A stretch of 64,000 nucleotides of DNA from Pseudomonas simiae. GTDB taxonomy: Bacteria > Pseudomonadota > Gammaproteobacteria > Pseudomonadales > Pseudomonadaceae. The stretch covers positions 62,001-126,000 of the forward strand of contig NZ_FOKB01000005.1 of assembly GCF_900111895.1 (NCBI RefSeq), in the 5' to 3' direction. The translations under genes and the position numbers were made by a program. A model generated the notes under the pieces. It saw only the letters and a program-made list of their open reading frames with translations, did not search any database and was not told the DNA's origin. Numbering within the stretch: position 1 is the stretch's first letter; each line of letters opens with the position of its first letter. This document shows, in pieces, positions 44,177 through 52,189 of the stretch.

Positions 44177-45832
44177 TCAGAGTTGCTGGATGCCCAGCAG
44201 GGACAGGTCGGGTTGGAAGGGCTTGTACTTGATCTGCAGGGTTTTCCTGGCGGCTTTTTCCTGTTCGATCGCCATGGAGATCGCGTTGCCAGGCACAGTG
44301 ATGACCTTGATTTGTCCCAGGCGCTTGCTGGAACGCTTGGACTCGTACTCGATATTGATCGCCTGCAGATGCCCATCGAGTAACTGACTGAGGCGCTCCG
44401 ACTCACCGCAAGGCGCGCCTGCCGCCTCGATGGCCACGGCGTAATAGGGCGTTTCGTTCCAGACCGGGGCGCACAGGTAAAGCCCGGCATTGGGGATGCC
44501 ACACATCTGCACCGCTTCGTGCAGTTGGGTCTCGGTGATCTTTTCGCCGGTGAAAGAATGCATCACCCCATTACGCCGGCTGAAACTGATACGCGGCACG
44601 CCTCGGTAATAGCCGTGCACGCGATAGATATCGCCGGTGTACATGCGCACCATCCCGTTGCCCTGCCACATGACCAGGTGGTATTCGTCGCCTTCCTTGA
44701 GCTGATCCAGAGACACGGTCTGCGGCTGCACCTGATCACGTATCAGCGCATCCATATCCACTGATACGGGAATGAACTCGAAAAACGCCTGATCAACCGC
44801 CAACGGCTGGCTGTCCTGATCGTCATCCACGGGCAGGGTCACCACGCCTTCGGTGCCGCATGACATGAATGGCAGCACCTTGGCCTGCCCCATGATTCGC
44901 TCCAATTGGGGCTTGTAGAGCTTGGCCGACGCTGCAGTCCAGCAACTGAAGCGCTCCAGCCCCGGCCATACATCCGGCAGTGACACCCCGTCGCGGGCCA
45001 ACACACTCTCCAGCCGGTGCGCAGCCGCAGGGTCAGCTGCCCGCATGAGGCTGCCGGCATGGGCGCCGTCGTGCAGGTCGCGCAGCAGGCGTTCACGGTT
45101 TTCCAGCAGGCAATGGTGCAGGGAGAGCAGAGTGCTGGGGTTGATGGCCGTGAGTAATCTGACGTCCTCACCCAGTGTCCACAGCAGCCGTGCATACATC
45201 TTCTGCTCATGGCTGGCATCCGGCGTCGGCGTAAACCAGGGCGCTTCATACCAGGGCGGGTTCCAGTCGCCGCTGCCGATCTGCGGGTGGCGGTTGCTGA
45301 TCGCCTGGTAGGGCAAACCTTCAACGTACTCGTTGCTTGGGTCTCGAACGGTTTGCGTGTCCAGTGTGGCCCACGGATTTGCGTGCAGGGCCGGGTAGTC
45401 ATGGGCAAAGAACCCCCACATGGCCTTGATGGCCGGCACCCGGTACTGGCGAATCCAGTGCAGCGTGTAGGGAATGCGCTTGGATTGCCCGGTGGTACCG
45501 CTGGTCTTGAGCCAGCGCACCACCGGGCTGCAACTGAGTATTCCGCCTTTTTGCTGGCCTTCACGCACCAGGATGTCGCGGAACCCTTCATAGGTCATGA
45601 CCGGGATGTTGGTGCGGGTGATCCTGCCGTTGCAGTGGCTGACCTGAAAACCGTTTTCTTTCCAAAACAACGACTTCTGGCACACGTGAATGATGTCTTC
45701 GAGCACGTGTTCCTGGGTCTTTAGGGGCTTGTCGAGCCTTTCCAAATAGTTCGCTTGCGCTTGGGCGCATTCCGCTTTGAAGGTCGGCACCCCGCGCTGC
45801 CAATGGCCGATCCAAGAGTCCATCTTGCCCAT
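44177..45832 (-). CDS. GH3-family acyl-acid amido synthetase
   Basis: 551-residue protein resembling GH3 enzymes, the adenylating acyl-acid amido synthetases best known from plants (auxin and jasmonate conjugation) and from bacterial homologs. Visible blocks: ATP motif LKTSGTTGQSKRIPYT near residue 112, SCGTEGV, the FEFIPV strand, EGDEYHLV, YRVHGYYRGVPRISFSRR and FTGEKITETQL, with conserved Tyr/Asp around TGDIYRV. It would activate a carboxylic acid as AMP ester and couple it to an amine. First gene of a seven-gene minus-strand operon (45832 to 38493) facing a divergent operon. Substrates unknown. Confidence 0.87.
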   Translation of the reverse strand: MGKMDSWIGHWQRGVPTFKAECAQAQANYLERLDKPLKTQEHVLEDIIHVCQKSLFWKENGFQVSHCNGRITRTNIPVMTYEGFRDILVREGQQKGGILSCSPVVRWLKTSGTTGQSKRIPYTLHWIRQYRVPAIKAMWGFFAHDYPALHANPWATLDTQTVRDPSNEYVEGLPYQAISNRHPQIGSGDWNPPWYEAPWFTPTPDASHEQKMYARLLWTLGEDVRLLTAINPSTLLSLHHCLLENRERLLRDLHDGAHAGSLMRAADPAAAHRLESVLARDGVSLPDVWPGLERFSCWTAASAKLYKPQLERIMGQAKVLPFMSCGTEGVVTLPVDDDQDSQPLAVDQAFFEFIPVSVDMDALIRDQVQPQTVSLDQLKEGDEYHLVMWQGNGMVRMYTGDIYRVHGYYRGVPRISFSRRNGVMHSFTGEKITETQLHEAVQMCGIPNAGLYLCAPVWNETPYYAVAIEAAGAPCGESERLSQLLDGHLQAINIEYESKRSSKRLGQIKVITVPGNAISMAIEQEKAARKTLQIKYKPFQPDLSLLGIQQL

Positions 45833-46146
45833 GCGTTCGTCCTCGATCTTGTGGAAAGAAAAAGAGACCGTGATGTCTCTGTTGAGAGTGTTTAGACGCT
45901 CAAAATATATGTGTCAATATGTTTCTGGTTATTGGATCCAATCATTTGGTTTTGGCGGAATAAAATTTTAAGATCGGTTATGAGGCATTAATAAATTGAT
46001 TTATATAGTTATTTTTCATGTTCGTGGCTCTTGATAAGGACATTCGAACCCGAAATAAAACAAAATATTTAGAAACATTGTATTGACGGGGAGGCGATAA
46101 TTTGAAAAAGATGTAGAACGATCAGTATCACAAGGAGGGCGATTCC
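45833..46146. promoter_or_regulatory. AT-rich divergent promoter region between GH3 and AKR operons
   Basis: 314 bp, clearly more AT-rich than its surroundings, separating the two operons of the second locus. It contains a perfect 12-bp palindrome ATTGGATCCAAT at 45931-45942, a possible regulator site. AAGGAGGG 12 nt before 46147 serves the aldo/keto reductase. No coding frame is supported. Confidence 0.6.
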
Positions 46147-47133
46147 ATGGTTTCGACGATCACGTTGGGCACACAGGGTCTGCAGGTTGGCCGCATAGGG
46201 CTGGGCTGCATGGGGATGAGCCAGTGGTATGGCGCCACGGATGACAACGAATCGCTACGCACCTTGCATCGAGCGTTGGAGCTGGGCGTGAACTTCTTCG
46301 ATTCGGCCGAGGCTTACGGGCCGTTTACCAATGAGCGGCTGTTGCAGCGCGCTTTTGCCGGGCGCCGCGGGGAGGTGGTCATCGCCACCAAGTTCGGTTT
46401 CCGCATCGTCGACGGCCAGATCGTTGGCGTGGACAGTTCTGAAAGCAATCTGCAAAGAGTCGTCGAGGCCTCGCTCAAACGTTTGGGGACCGATTACATC
46501 GACGTGCTGTATCAGCACCGGTTGGATCCTACGGTTCCCATCGAAGAAGTGGTGGGGGCGATGGGGCGTCTGGTCGAGCAGGGCAAGGTCAAGTACCTGG
46601 GCCTTTGCGAGGTGGGCACGCGCACCATCGAGCGCGCCCATGCCACTCACCCGATTTCAGTGATACAGGGTGAGTACTCGTTGTGGGAGCGCAATGTCGA
46701 GCAAGAGATCCTGCCGCTGTTGCACAACCTCGGCATCGGCTACGTCGCTTTCTGCCCATTGGGCCGCGGGTTCCTGACCGGCAAGGCGGCCAGCGCTACT
46801 CACTACGACGCCAATGACTTCCGCCAGCAAGACCCGCGCTTTCGCGAAGAAAACTTTGCCGCCAACACCTTTCTGACCGAGTCGATTCTTGCGCTGGCCG
46901 ATTCGTGGTCGATGACGCCTGCGCAGTTGGCGCTGGCCTGGTTGCTCACGCGCAGCCCGCACCTGGCAGTGATCCCGGGAACCAAGCGGGTCGCCTACCT
47001 GGAAGAGAACGTGGCTGCCGATGCCTGCGTGTTAAACGACGAACAATCGCACGCGATCCAGGCGTTGCTTGGGCAGTGGGCGGTGGCGGGTGAACGCTAC
47101 GAACAGCGAATGATGCAATTCATCGACCGATAG
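46147..47133 (+). CDS. Aldo/keto reductase
   Basis: 328-residue NADP-dependent aldo/keto reductase. The catalytic tetrad is readable: Asp in NFFDSAEAYG, Tyr in the same block, Lys in VIATKFGF, His in DVLYQHRLDP. The GLGCMGMSQWYG N-terminus and PGTKRVAYLEEN C-terminus are typical of the AKR11-13 type general oxidoreductases. Strong ribosome site (AAGGAGGG). First gene of the plus-strand operon; the next gene begins 20 bp later. It probably reduces an aldehyde or ketone in the locus pathway. Confidence 0.9.
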   Translation: MVSTITLGTQGLQVGRIGLGCMGMSQWYGATDDNESLRTLHRALELGVNFFDSAEAYGPFTNERLLQRAFAGRRGEVVIATKFGFRIVDGQIVGVDSSESNLQRVVEASLKRLGTDYIDVLYQHRLDPTVPIEEVVGAMGRLVEQGKVKYLGLCEVGTRTIERAHATHPISVIQGEYSLWERNVEQEILPLLHNLGIGYVAFCPLGRGFLTGKAASATHYDANDFRQQDPRFREENFAANTFLTESILALADSWSMTPAQLALAWLLTRSPHLAVIPGTKRVAYLEENVAADACVLNDEQSHAIQALLGQWAVAGERYEQRMMQFIDR

Positions 47134-47153
47134 GCACTGCCACGGAGGCCGGT

Positions 47154-48311
47154 ATGCAGCCGCACCGCTTGCTGGACGAAACCGAACAGCGGTTTCACCA
47201 GAATTTCCTTAACCGCAACGGCAATACCCAAGTGACCACATTGCTCACGGTGCCGGGGTGCGTCAGCCCGCTGCGGGCGTGCAAGGCATTTGGGCAATTG
47301 GTCGCCGACTATGCGTTTCTGCGCCAGAAGATAGTGCCTGTCGGCAACGACAGGCATGGGTTCGTGGCAGTCGAAGACGAGGTCCAGGCACTACCTTGCA
47401 CACCCCCGACATCGTTGCTTCCCGACGTTTTGCTCAAGCTTGAGCTCAACCGTTTGCTGGCCGACCAGGAAGGCTGGAGGGCGCTGGTGGTGACCGACCC
47501 CGAGATCGATCAGACCCATATCCTGCTCACGCGCAACCATGCGATCTCCGACGGTTACAGCACCGCCAGATTGGTCAATAGCCTCGCCGGCTACCTGGGT
47601 GAGATGCCCGCCAGCCTCGATGATCGAGCGGCGCATGCGTTCCGCATACGCCTGGCGCATTGGCGCGGTTCACCCATCGAGACAGGCAAAGCCAGTTACG
47701 CCGATTTTGTCCGGTTGCAGGTCAGTAGCGAGGCCGAAAAACGCATCGATCAACTGCGCACGGCGTCGGGTTTCAGCACTAACGCCATTTGGGGCGGGGT
47801 TTTTGCTCATAGCTATCTCAGGCATTTCGGCGTCCCCGCATTCGATTTATTCACCGCGTATTCGCGACGTGAGCCTGGCGCCGCTGGGGCTCCGCTGACC
47901 AAGGCCTGCTTGATTGACGTTCGCAAAACCACGCTCGATAGCCAGAGCCCGGATCTGTATGGGTGTATCGAGCGGTATGCGCAGGCGGTGGTCGAGGCCA
48001 GGGCGCTATTGGGAACACACGAAGAGACGGTGCTCGACCACACCCCGAGGCCCGCGCTGGCGTTTACCAATACCGGGTCGCTGGAGCGGTTCCTGACGCA
48101 TCCCGCGGCTTCTGTGATCGGTTTCTCAACGTTGGTCAACCGCACCGGTGGCAACTACGACTTCGTCCTGCACTTGGCCCGGTTCAATGGCACCTGGCAT
48201 GCAGCGTTGGCCTTCAGTTCGCTGAAAGTAGAGCGCTCAACGGCGCTGGCGTTCAAGGCGCAGATCGAGGCCGTGCTTGAGGCACTGCCTGCTGCGTTCA
48301 ACATCCCGTGA
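47154..48311 (+). CDS. Free-standing condensation/PapA-like acyltransferase
   Basis: 385-residue protein resembling chloramphenicol-acetyltransferase-fold condensation domains, particularly stand-alone PapA5-like acyltransferases. The catalytic HxxxDG motif is NHAISDGYS, in the expected position (about residue 132). A second domain contains ELG-type FTNTGSLERF and IGFSTLVNRTGGNYDF. No A or carrier domain is attached. It could form an ester or amide from an acyl-thioester made elsewhere. ACGGAGG precedes the ATG; the MFS gene follows after 10 bp. Confidence 0.75.
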   Translation: MQPHRLLDETEQRFHQNFLNRNGNTQVTTLLTVPGCVSPLRACKAFGQLVADYAFLRQKIVPVGNDRHGFVAVEDEVQALPCTPPTSLLPDVLLKLELNRLLADQEGWRALVVTDPEIDQTHILLTRNHAISDGYSTARLVNSLAGYLGEMPASLDDRAAHAFRIRLAHWRGSPIETGKASYADFVRLQVSSEAEKRIDQLRTASGFSTNAIWGGVFAHSYLRHFGVPAFDLFTAYSRREPGAAGAPLTKACLIDVRKTTLDSQSPDLYGCIERYAQAVVEARALLGTHEETVLDHTPRPALAFTNTGSLERFLTHPAASVIGFSTLVNRTGGNYDFVLHLARFNGTWHAALAFSSLKVERSTALAFKAQIEAVLEALPAAFNIP

Positions 48312-48321
48312 GGAATTGATA

Positions 48322-49701
48322 ATGGATACTTCCAGCAAGAAGAAATTAACGTTGCTCGCCACCTGCCTGGGGTTCGTGGTGGTGTTGCTTGATGTCAGCG
48401 TGGTCAACGTCGCGCTCGAAAGTTTCAAGGCCGAGTTCGCCACCGATGTGCTGCAACTGCAATGGATCGTCAACGCTTACACGCTTTTGTTTGCCTCCTT
48501 CCTGCTCACCGGAGGCGCGCTGGGTGACCGGTTCGGGCACAAGAAAGTGTTTTTATGGGGGTACGTGGTCTTTACCCTGGCCTCGCTGGGCTGTGGCCTG
48601 GCCCAGACGTTGCCGTCGCTGATTGGCTTTCGAGCGCTGCAAGGCATAGGTGCTGCACTGCTGGTGCCGACGTCCCTGGCCCTGGTGCGTATCACCTTTG
48701 AAGTGCCTTCCGAACGCAGCAAGGCGATTGCCTTGTGGGCGGGCGTAGCGGGTATTGCGCTGGCGGCCGGTCCGGTCGTGGGCGGGTTACTGATCGGTGT
48801 GTTCGGGTGGCGCAGCATTTTTTTCATCAACTTGCCGATTGGCCTGATCGGCATTGTGTTGTGCCTGATCAATGCGCCGCGAATTCCGGCCAATCACAAA
48901 GGCGGTTTTGACCTGTGGGGGCAACTGCTGGCGTTGTTTACCCTGGCCAACCTGACCTACACCGTCATCGAGCTGGGTCGCCAGAAAGGTCTGGACCAAC
49001 GCGTTCTGGTGCATGCGCTGTGCTTTCTTGGCGGCCTGCTCGGATTTTTGTGGGTCGAATCACGTACCGCACGACCGATGGTTCCGCTCGCGGTCTTCAA
49101 CAATGCGGCCTTTAGCCTGGCCTCGATATTGGGAGTGATCGTGAACTTTGTGTTCTACGGGCTGATTTTCGTGTTTAGCATTTTTTTGCAGCAGGTCAAT
49201 CACTATTCGGTGATCAATACCGGACTGGCCTTTATTCCCATGACTGGCGTGCTGTTCTTCGGCAATCAGTTGGCGGCCCGTTGGTTGCCCAAGTTGGGTG
49301 AGCGGCGCCTGCTGTCGTTGGGGCTGGCCATCGCGCTGCTCGGCGTGGTTGCGCTCACGCCGTTCGTGGGTGGGGCGCCTTACGCCCACATTGCCGTGCA
49401 GATGTTTGTCATCGGCTTCGGTATCTCACTGACGGTGCCCACCTTGACTGCCACCGCCGTTAACCATGTCAGCAGTGACAAGTCCGGCGTGGCGTCGGCC
49501 ATCGTCAATGCGTCGCGCCAGGTGGGCGGTCTGATTGGCGTGGCGATCTTCAGTCTGTTGATCAACGTTGCCGACGCCGCCCAGTTCGGCCATGGCTTCA
49601 CCCAAGTTATCGTCTTGTCCTCGCTGCTGTTGGCTGCGGGCTGGGCGTTGACGCTCGTGTTGCTGCGCAAGCAACCCATGGCCGCGCAATCGGCCGCCTG
49701 A
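48322..49701 (+). CDS. MFS exporter, DHA2 (14-helix) family
   Basis: 459-residue major facilitator of the EmrB/QacA drug:H+ antiporter type. It has 14 predicted membrane helices, the motif LDVSVVNVALESF in helix 1 (D1 motif), GGALGDRFGHKKVF between helices 2 and 3, and GPVVGGLLIGVFGWRSIFFINLPIG (motif C region). ATG at 48322 with AGGA upstream; an in-frame extension to 48277 overlaps the previous gene. It likely exports the product of this locus or protects the cell from it. Confidence 0.92.
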   Translation: MDTSSKKKLTLLATCLGFVVVLLDVSVVNVALESFKAEFATDVLQLQWIVNAYTLLFASFLLTGGALGDRFGHKKVFLWGYVVFTLASLGCGLAQTLPSLIGFRALQGIGAALLVPTSLALVRITFEVPSERSKAIALWAGVAGIALAAGPVVGGLLIGVFGWRSIFFINLPIGLIGIVLCLINAPRIPANHKGGFDLWGQLLALFTLANLTYTVIELGRQKGLDQRVLVHALCFLGGLLGFLWVESRTARPMVPLAVFNNAAFSLASILGVIVNFVFYGLIFVFSIFLQQVNHYSVINTGLAFIPMTGVLFFGNQLAARWLPKLGERRLLSLGLAIALLGVVALTPFVGGAPYAHIAVQMFVIGFGISLTVPTLTATAVNHVSSDKSGVASAIVNASRQVGGLIGVAIFSLLINVADAAQFGHGFTQVIVLSSLLLAAGWALTLVLLRKQPMAAQSAA

Positions 49702-49740
49702 AGCAGTGCTCAATAAACCTGGAAACATTGGAGATTGAAC

Positions 49741-50571
49741 ATGCAAGCAGTCATGAAGACCGAGGCAAACGACGGCTACGCGCCGCACTCTCTGGACGCC
49801 CAGCAAATCCTGGATTATCGGGCCAACGGCTGGATGAAACTGGAAAATGTGATCAACGCCCAAACCGTGCAGATGCTGCTCAACGAGGCCAAGACCCGGA
49901 TGGGCGAAGTCGCGCGCACCGTCGATCGCAACGATCCCGGCAAGCAGATCGAAAATGCCTACCGCTGGTATGCGCGCTGGGATGAAGTCTCCGCCACCTG
50001 TCCGCAGATCAAGGCACTCAGCCACTCGCCGCAGCTGGCCAGCATTGCCTCGCAACTGGCGGGCGAGGAGGTGCGGTTCTATTCGGACCATGTGTTCGCC
50101 AAGAACCCCGAGTCCGAAGCCGGCGGTGACACTCCCTGGCACCAGGACTTTCCACATCATCCACTGGACCGGCAAGGAGCGCTGAATATCTGGATCGCGC
50201 TGGTCGATCTCACGCCGGAGATGGGGACCATGCAGTTTCTCAGCCGCAGCCACCGAGCGGGCATGCTGGGGCGCTACTTCAATCGCCGCGATAACGTAAC
50301 GTTGCTCGACGAACATCCTTGGGTGCTGGATGAGTTCGAAATGTCACCGCCTATTTCGCTCAAAGCCGGCGATGCCACCGTGCATGACATGAACGTGATC
50401 CACGCGGCTCCCGCTAACAGCTCTAATACGCCACGATGGGTGTATTCAACCCTGTGGTTGCCCGTTTCGGCACGCTACACCGGGGCTTCCAACCACCGTA
50501 CCGACCCCCTCGGGTTGACGCTGGATATGCCGATGGAGCACCCGAAGTTCCCCATTATCCCAACGCGCTGA
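49741..50571 (+). CDS. Phytanoyl-CoA dioxygenase (PhyH)-family Fe/2-oxoglutarate oxygenase
   Basis: 276-residue protein from the ATG at 49741 (GGAG 7 nt upstream). PhyH fold with the iron-binding HxD in TPWHQDFPHH, a distal His in VIHAAPANSS and an Arg in the following strand (PRWVYSTLW) for 2-oxoglutarate. Natural-product PhyH enzymes hydroxylate, halogenate or desaturate carrier- or CoA-bound or free acids. Third member of the plus-strand operon after the MFS exporter. Substrate unknown. Confidence 0.88.
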   Translation: MQAVMKTEANDGYAPHSLDAQQILDYRANGWMKLENVINAQTVQMLLNEAKTRMGEVARTVDRNDPGKQIENAYRWYARWDEVSATCPQIKALSHSPQLASIASQLAGEEVRFYSDHVFAKNPESEAGGDTPWHQDFPHHPLDRQGALNIWIALVDLTPEMGTMQFLSRSHRAGMLGRYFNRRDNVTLLDEHPWVLDEFEMSPPISLKAGDATVHDMNVIHAAPANSSNTPRWVYSTLWLPVSARYTGASNHRTDPLGLTLDMPMEHPKFPIIPTR

Positions 50572-50583
50572 CAGGCAGGTTAC

Positions 50584-50605
50584 CCGGCCGGCGCCTGCCG
50601 GTCGG
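50584..50605 (+). terminator. Hairpin between PhyH and tautomerase genes
   Basis: CCGGCCGGC-gcct-GCCGGTCGG forms a 9-bp stem with one G-T pair and a 4-base loop, followed by TGTTTGATT. It may be a weak terminator or attenuator 13 bp after the PhyH stop, lowering expression of the downstream gene. Confidence 0.45.
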
Positions 50606-50632
50606 TGTTTGATTACGCCCAAGGAGTTGAAC

Positions 50633-51016
50633 ATGCCACATGTATACCTTGAGTACACCGCAGGGGTAGGGAGTGACGTTAATTTCAAGGAGGCTAGCCA
50701 GCGCCTTCATAACACCCTTGTTGAGGTTTCCGGACTGCGGCTGGACTTGGTTAAGACGCGGCTCATTCGATACGACAACTATTTCGTAGGTGATTGCGTT
50801 GAGCCTCAGGAGTTCATCCATCTGAACGTGTCGACTGTTTCCGGTAAGGCTGGCGATGATGAAAAACGCCACACCATCAGCAGTCTCCTGCTGGAGGTGC
50901 TCGCTGACATTTTCGAGCCGGTGCTGCGCCAGCAGAAGGTGGATATATCCGTACAGATCACTGAAGTGCCCGCAAGTGGCTACGTGCGCATACGATCAAC
51001 GTTTTTGGAACCATGA
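50633..51016 (+). CDS. CHMI-family tautomerase (Pro-1)
   Basis: 127-residue protein from the ATG at 50633 (AAGGAG upstream), related to 5-carboxymethyl-2-hydroxymuconate isomerase (HpaF/HpcD). MPHVYLEYT leaves Pro as N-terminal catalytic base once Met is removed; the rest follows the family (long helix, LNVSTVSGK, HTISSLLLEV, VDISVQITEV). It could tautomerise a 2-hydroxydienoate/2-oxo acid, matching the FAH-family enzyme in the divergent operon. The meta-cleavage genes it usually accompanies are absent. Confidence 0.82.
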   Translation: MPHVYLEYTAGVGSDVNFKEASQRLHNTLVEVSGLRLDLVKTRLIRYDNYFVGDCVEPQEFIHLNVSTVSGKAGDDEKRHTISSLLLEVLADIFEPVLRQQKVDISVQITEVPASGYVRIRSTFLEP

Positions 51017-51023
51017 GGGTTGG

Positions 51024-51257
51024 ATGATGGAATGCATCAAGACGCCCGTCTTCGACCTCGCCGGGACCGTTGATGTATTCATATCGCGACAGGTTCGGTA
51101 TCAGCATTGCGGCGATGAAAATGAATGCGCGCCCAGTTTTGCCCCCCCTTTACATCGGGCGCGCGGGCGATCGCGAATGGGGGCTTATGACCTGACGCTT
51201 CACTTCAACGCCGGATCTCCAGGGTTAAGCTTCGTCCACGACTGCATGCCGGACTGA
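51024..51257 (+). CDS. Possible small protein after tautomerase (weak)
   Basis: 77-codon frame beginning MMECIKTPVFDL, 7 bp after the tautomerase stop, with GAGG 5 nt before its ATG. The C-terminal half is compositionally odd (PPLHRARGRSR) and no domain is recognisable. It may be the broken start of a lost fifth operon gene or no gene at all. Confidence 0.25.
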   Translation: MMECIKTPVFDLAGTVDVFISRQVRYQHCGDENECAPSFAPPLHRARGRSRMGAYDLTLHFNAGSPGLSFVHDCMPD

Positions 51258-51297
51258 CTTACTCAACTTGAGTTCGGCAGCCTGCTCGTCACCCGCG

Positions 51298-51780
51298 TTA
51301 CAGGAGCTCTCCACTGGCCAACTGTTTCCGCATCGGTGTACAAGCCAGCTCAAGACCGGAGGGCGAGGTATAGATAGCTTGAATATCTCCGTGATAGCCA
51401 CACCGACGGTAGAACGCGGTTGCGTTAGGGGTAGCATCTAAATGGATGTCGACGATCCCAGCTTTAAAGGCCAGTCGCTCAAGGTATAGGAGCATTGTCT
51501 TGCCAATCCCCTGTCCCATGAATGCAGGCAATACGAAAATAGCGCCTATCTCTCCAGACTGGAAATCAATCAGACCTGTTGCGACCGGTATCTCGCCCAA
51601 CCAGGCAACGTGGTACTCCTTTTCCACCCAAGCCCGATATCGGTCTGTGAGCGGCACATCAGTCCACGCCATTACTTGCTCAGCGGTATAGACGGTAATG
51701 CATTGATGCCGGATCGCCTGGAGGCGTATATCAAACGCGGCCTCGGCGTCAGTACGTTTGGCTGGGCGGATCAACAGCAT
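51298..51780 (-). CDS. GNAT-family N-acetyltransferase
   Basis: 160-residue GNAT protein from the ATG at 51780 (MLLIRPAKRTDAEAAF), preceded by AAGGAG. Motif A for acetyl-CoA binding is IFVLPAFMGQGIGKTML, followed by VDIHLDATPNATAFYRRCGY. This is a stand-alone chromosomal acetyltransferase of unknown substrate; it points toward the second locus and is not part of its operons. Confidence 0.85.
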   Translation of the reverse strand: MLLIRPAKRTDAEAAFDIRLQAIRHQCITVYTAEQVMAWTDVPLTDRYRAWVEKEYHVAWLGEIPVATGLIDFQSGEIGAIFVLPAFMGQGIGKTMLLYLERLAFKAGIVDIHLDATPNATAFYRRCGYHGDIQAIYTSPSGLELACTPMRKQLASGELL

Positions 51781-51822
51781 CTTCACTCTCCTTGTCATCA
51801 ATGAGTTGGAAGGGGAATGAAA

Positions 51823-51849
51823 AAGCCCCATCCATTTCTGGCGGGGCTT
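51823..51849 (-). terminator. Rho-independent terminator (minus strand)
   Basis: AAGCCCC/GGGGCTT stem with a 13-base loop; on the minus strand it is followed by TTTTTCATT. It would end transcripts from the AraC-type gene upstream on that strand, just before the GNAT gene. Confidence 0.6.
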
Positions 51850-52189
51850 CTGGTCAATGCTTCTGTTCTAAGCGCACATCGCCCTATGGCCCGCCAAAGG
51901 CAGTCATCAAGGGGCGCATCATGCTAACGAGATTTGTAGGCGTCATTGATCGATAATCTGGAAATTCGAGCACTGTGTCAAGAAACGAAAATGCGAACTG
52001 GCGAGTGGCTCTTTCGGGAAATCTGATCGTGTTCAGACCATTTACTTTGTCCAGACGTCTTCACCAGACGCTTACTGTTCATCCATGCGGCCGCAGATGT
52101 GAAACTTCACTCGCCCGCCGTATCGGCAGGCACGCCATCCGCACGATCCCAAGCCTACTGGCGACGGCCAAGACAGGATTGTTTGAAAC
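51850..52189. other. Intergenic region, nothing recognised
   Basis: 340 bp between the terminator and the end of the AraC-family gene. No coding frame, repeat or promoter that I can support. Confidence 0.5.
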
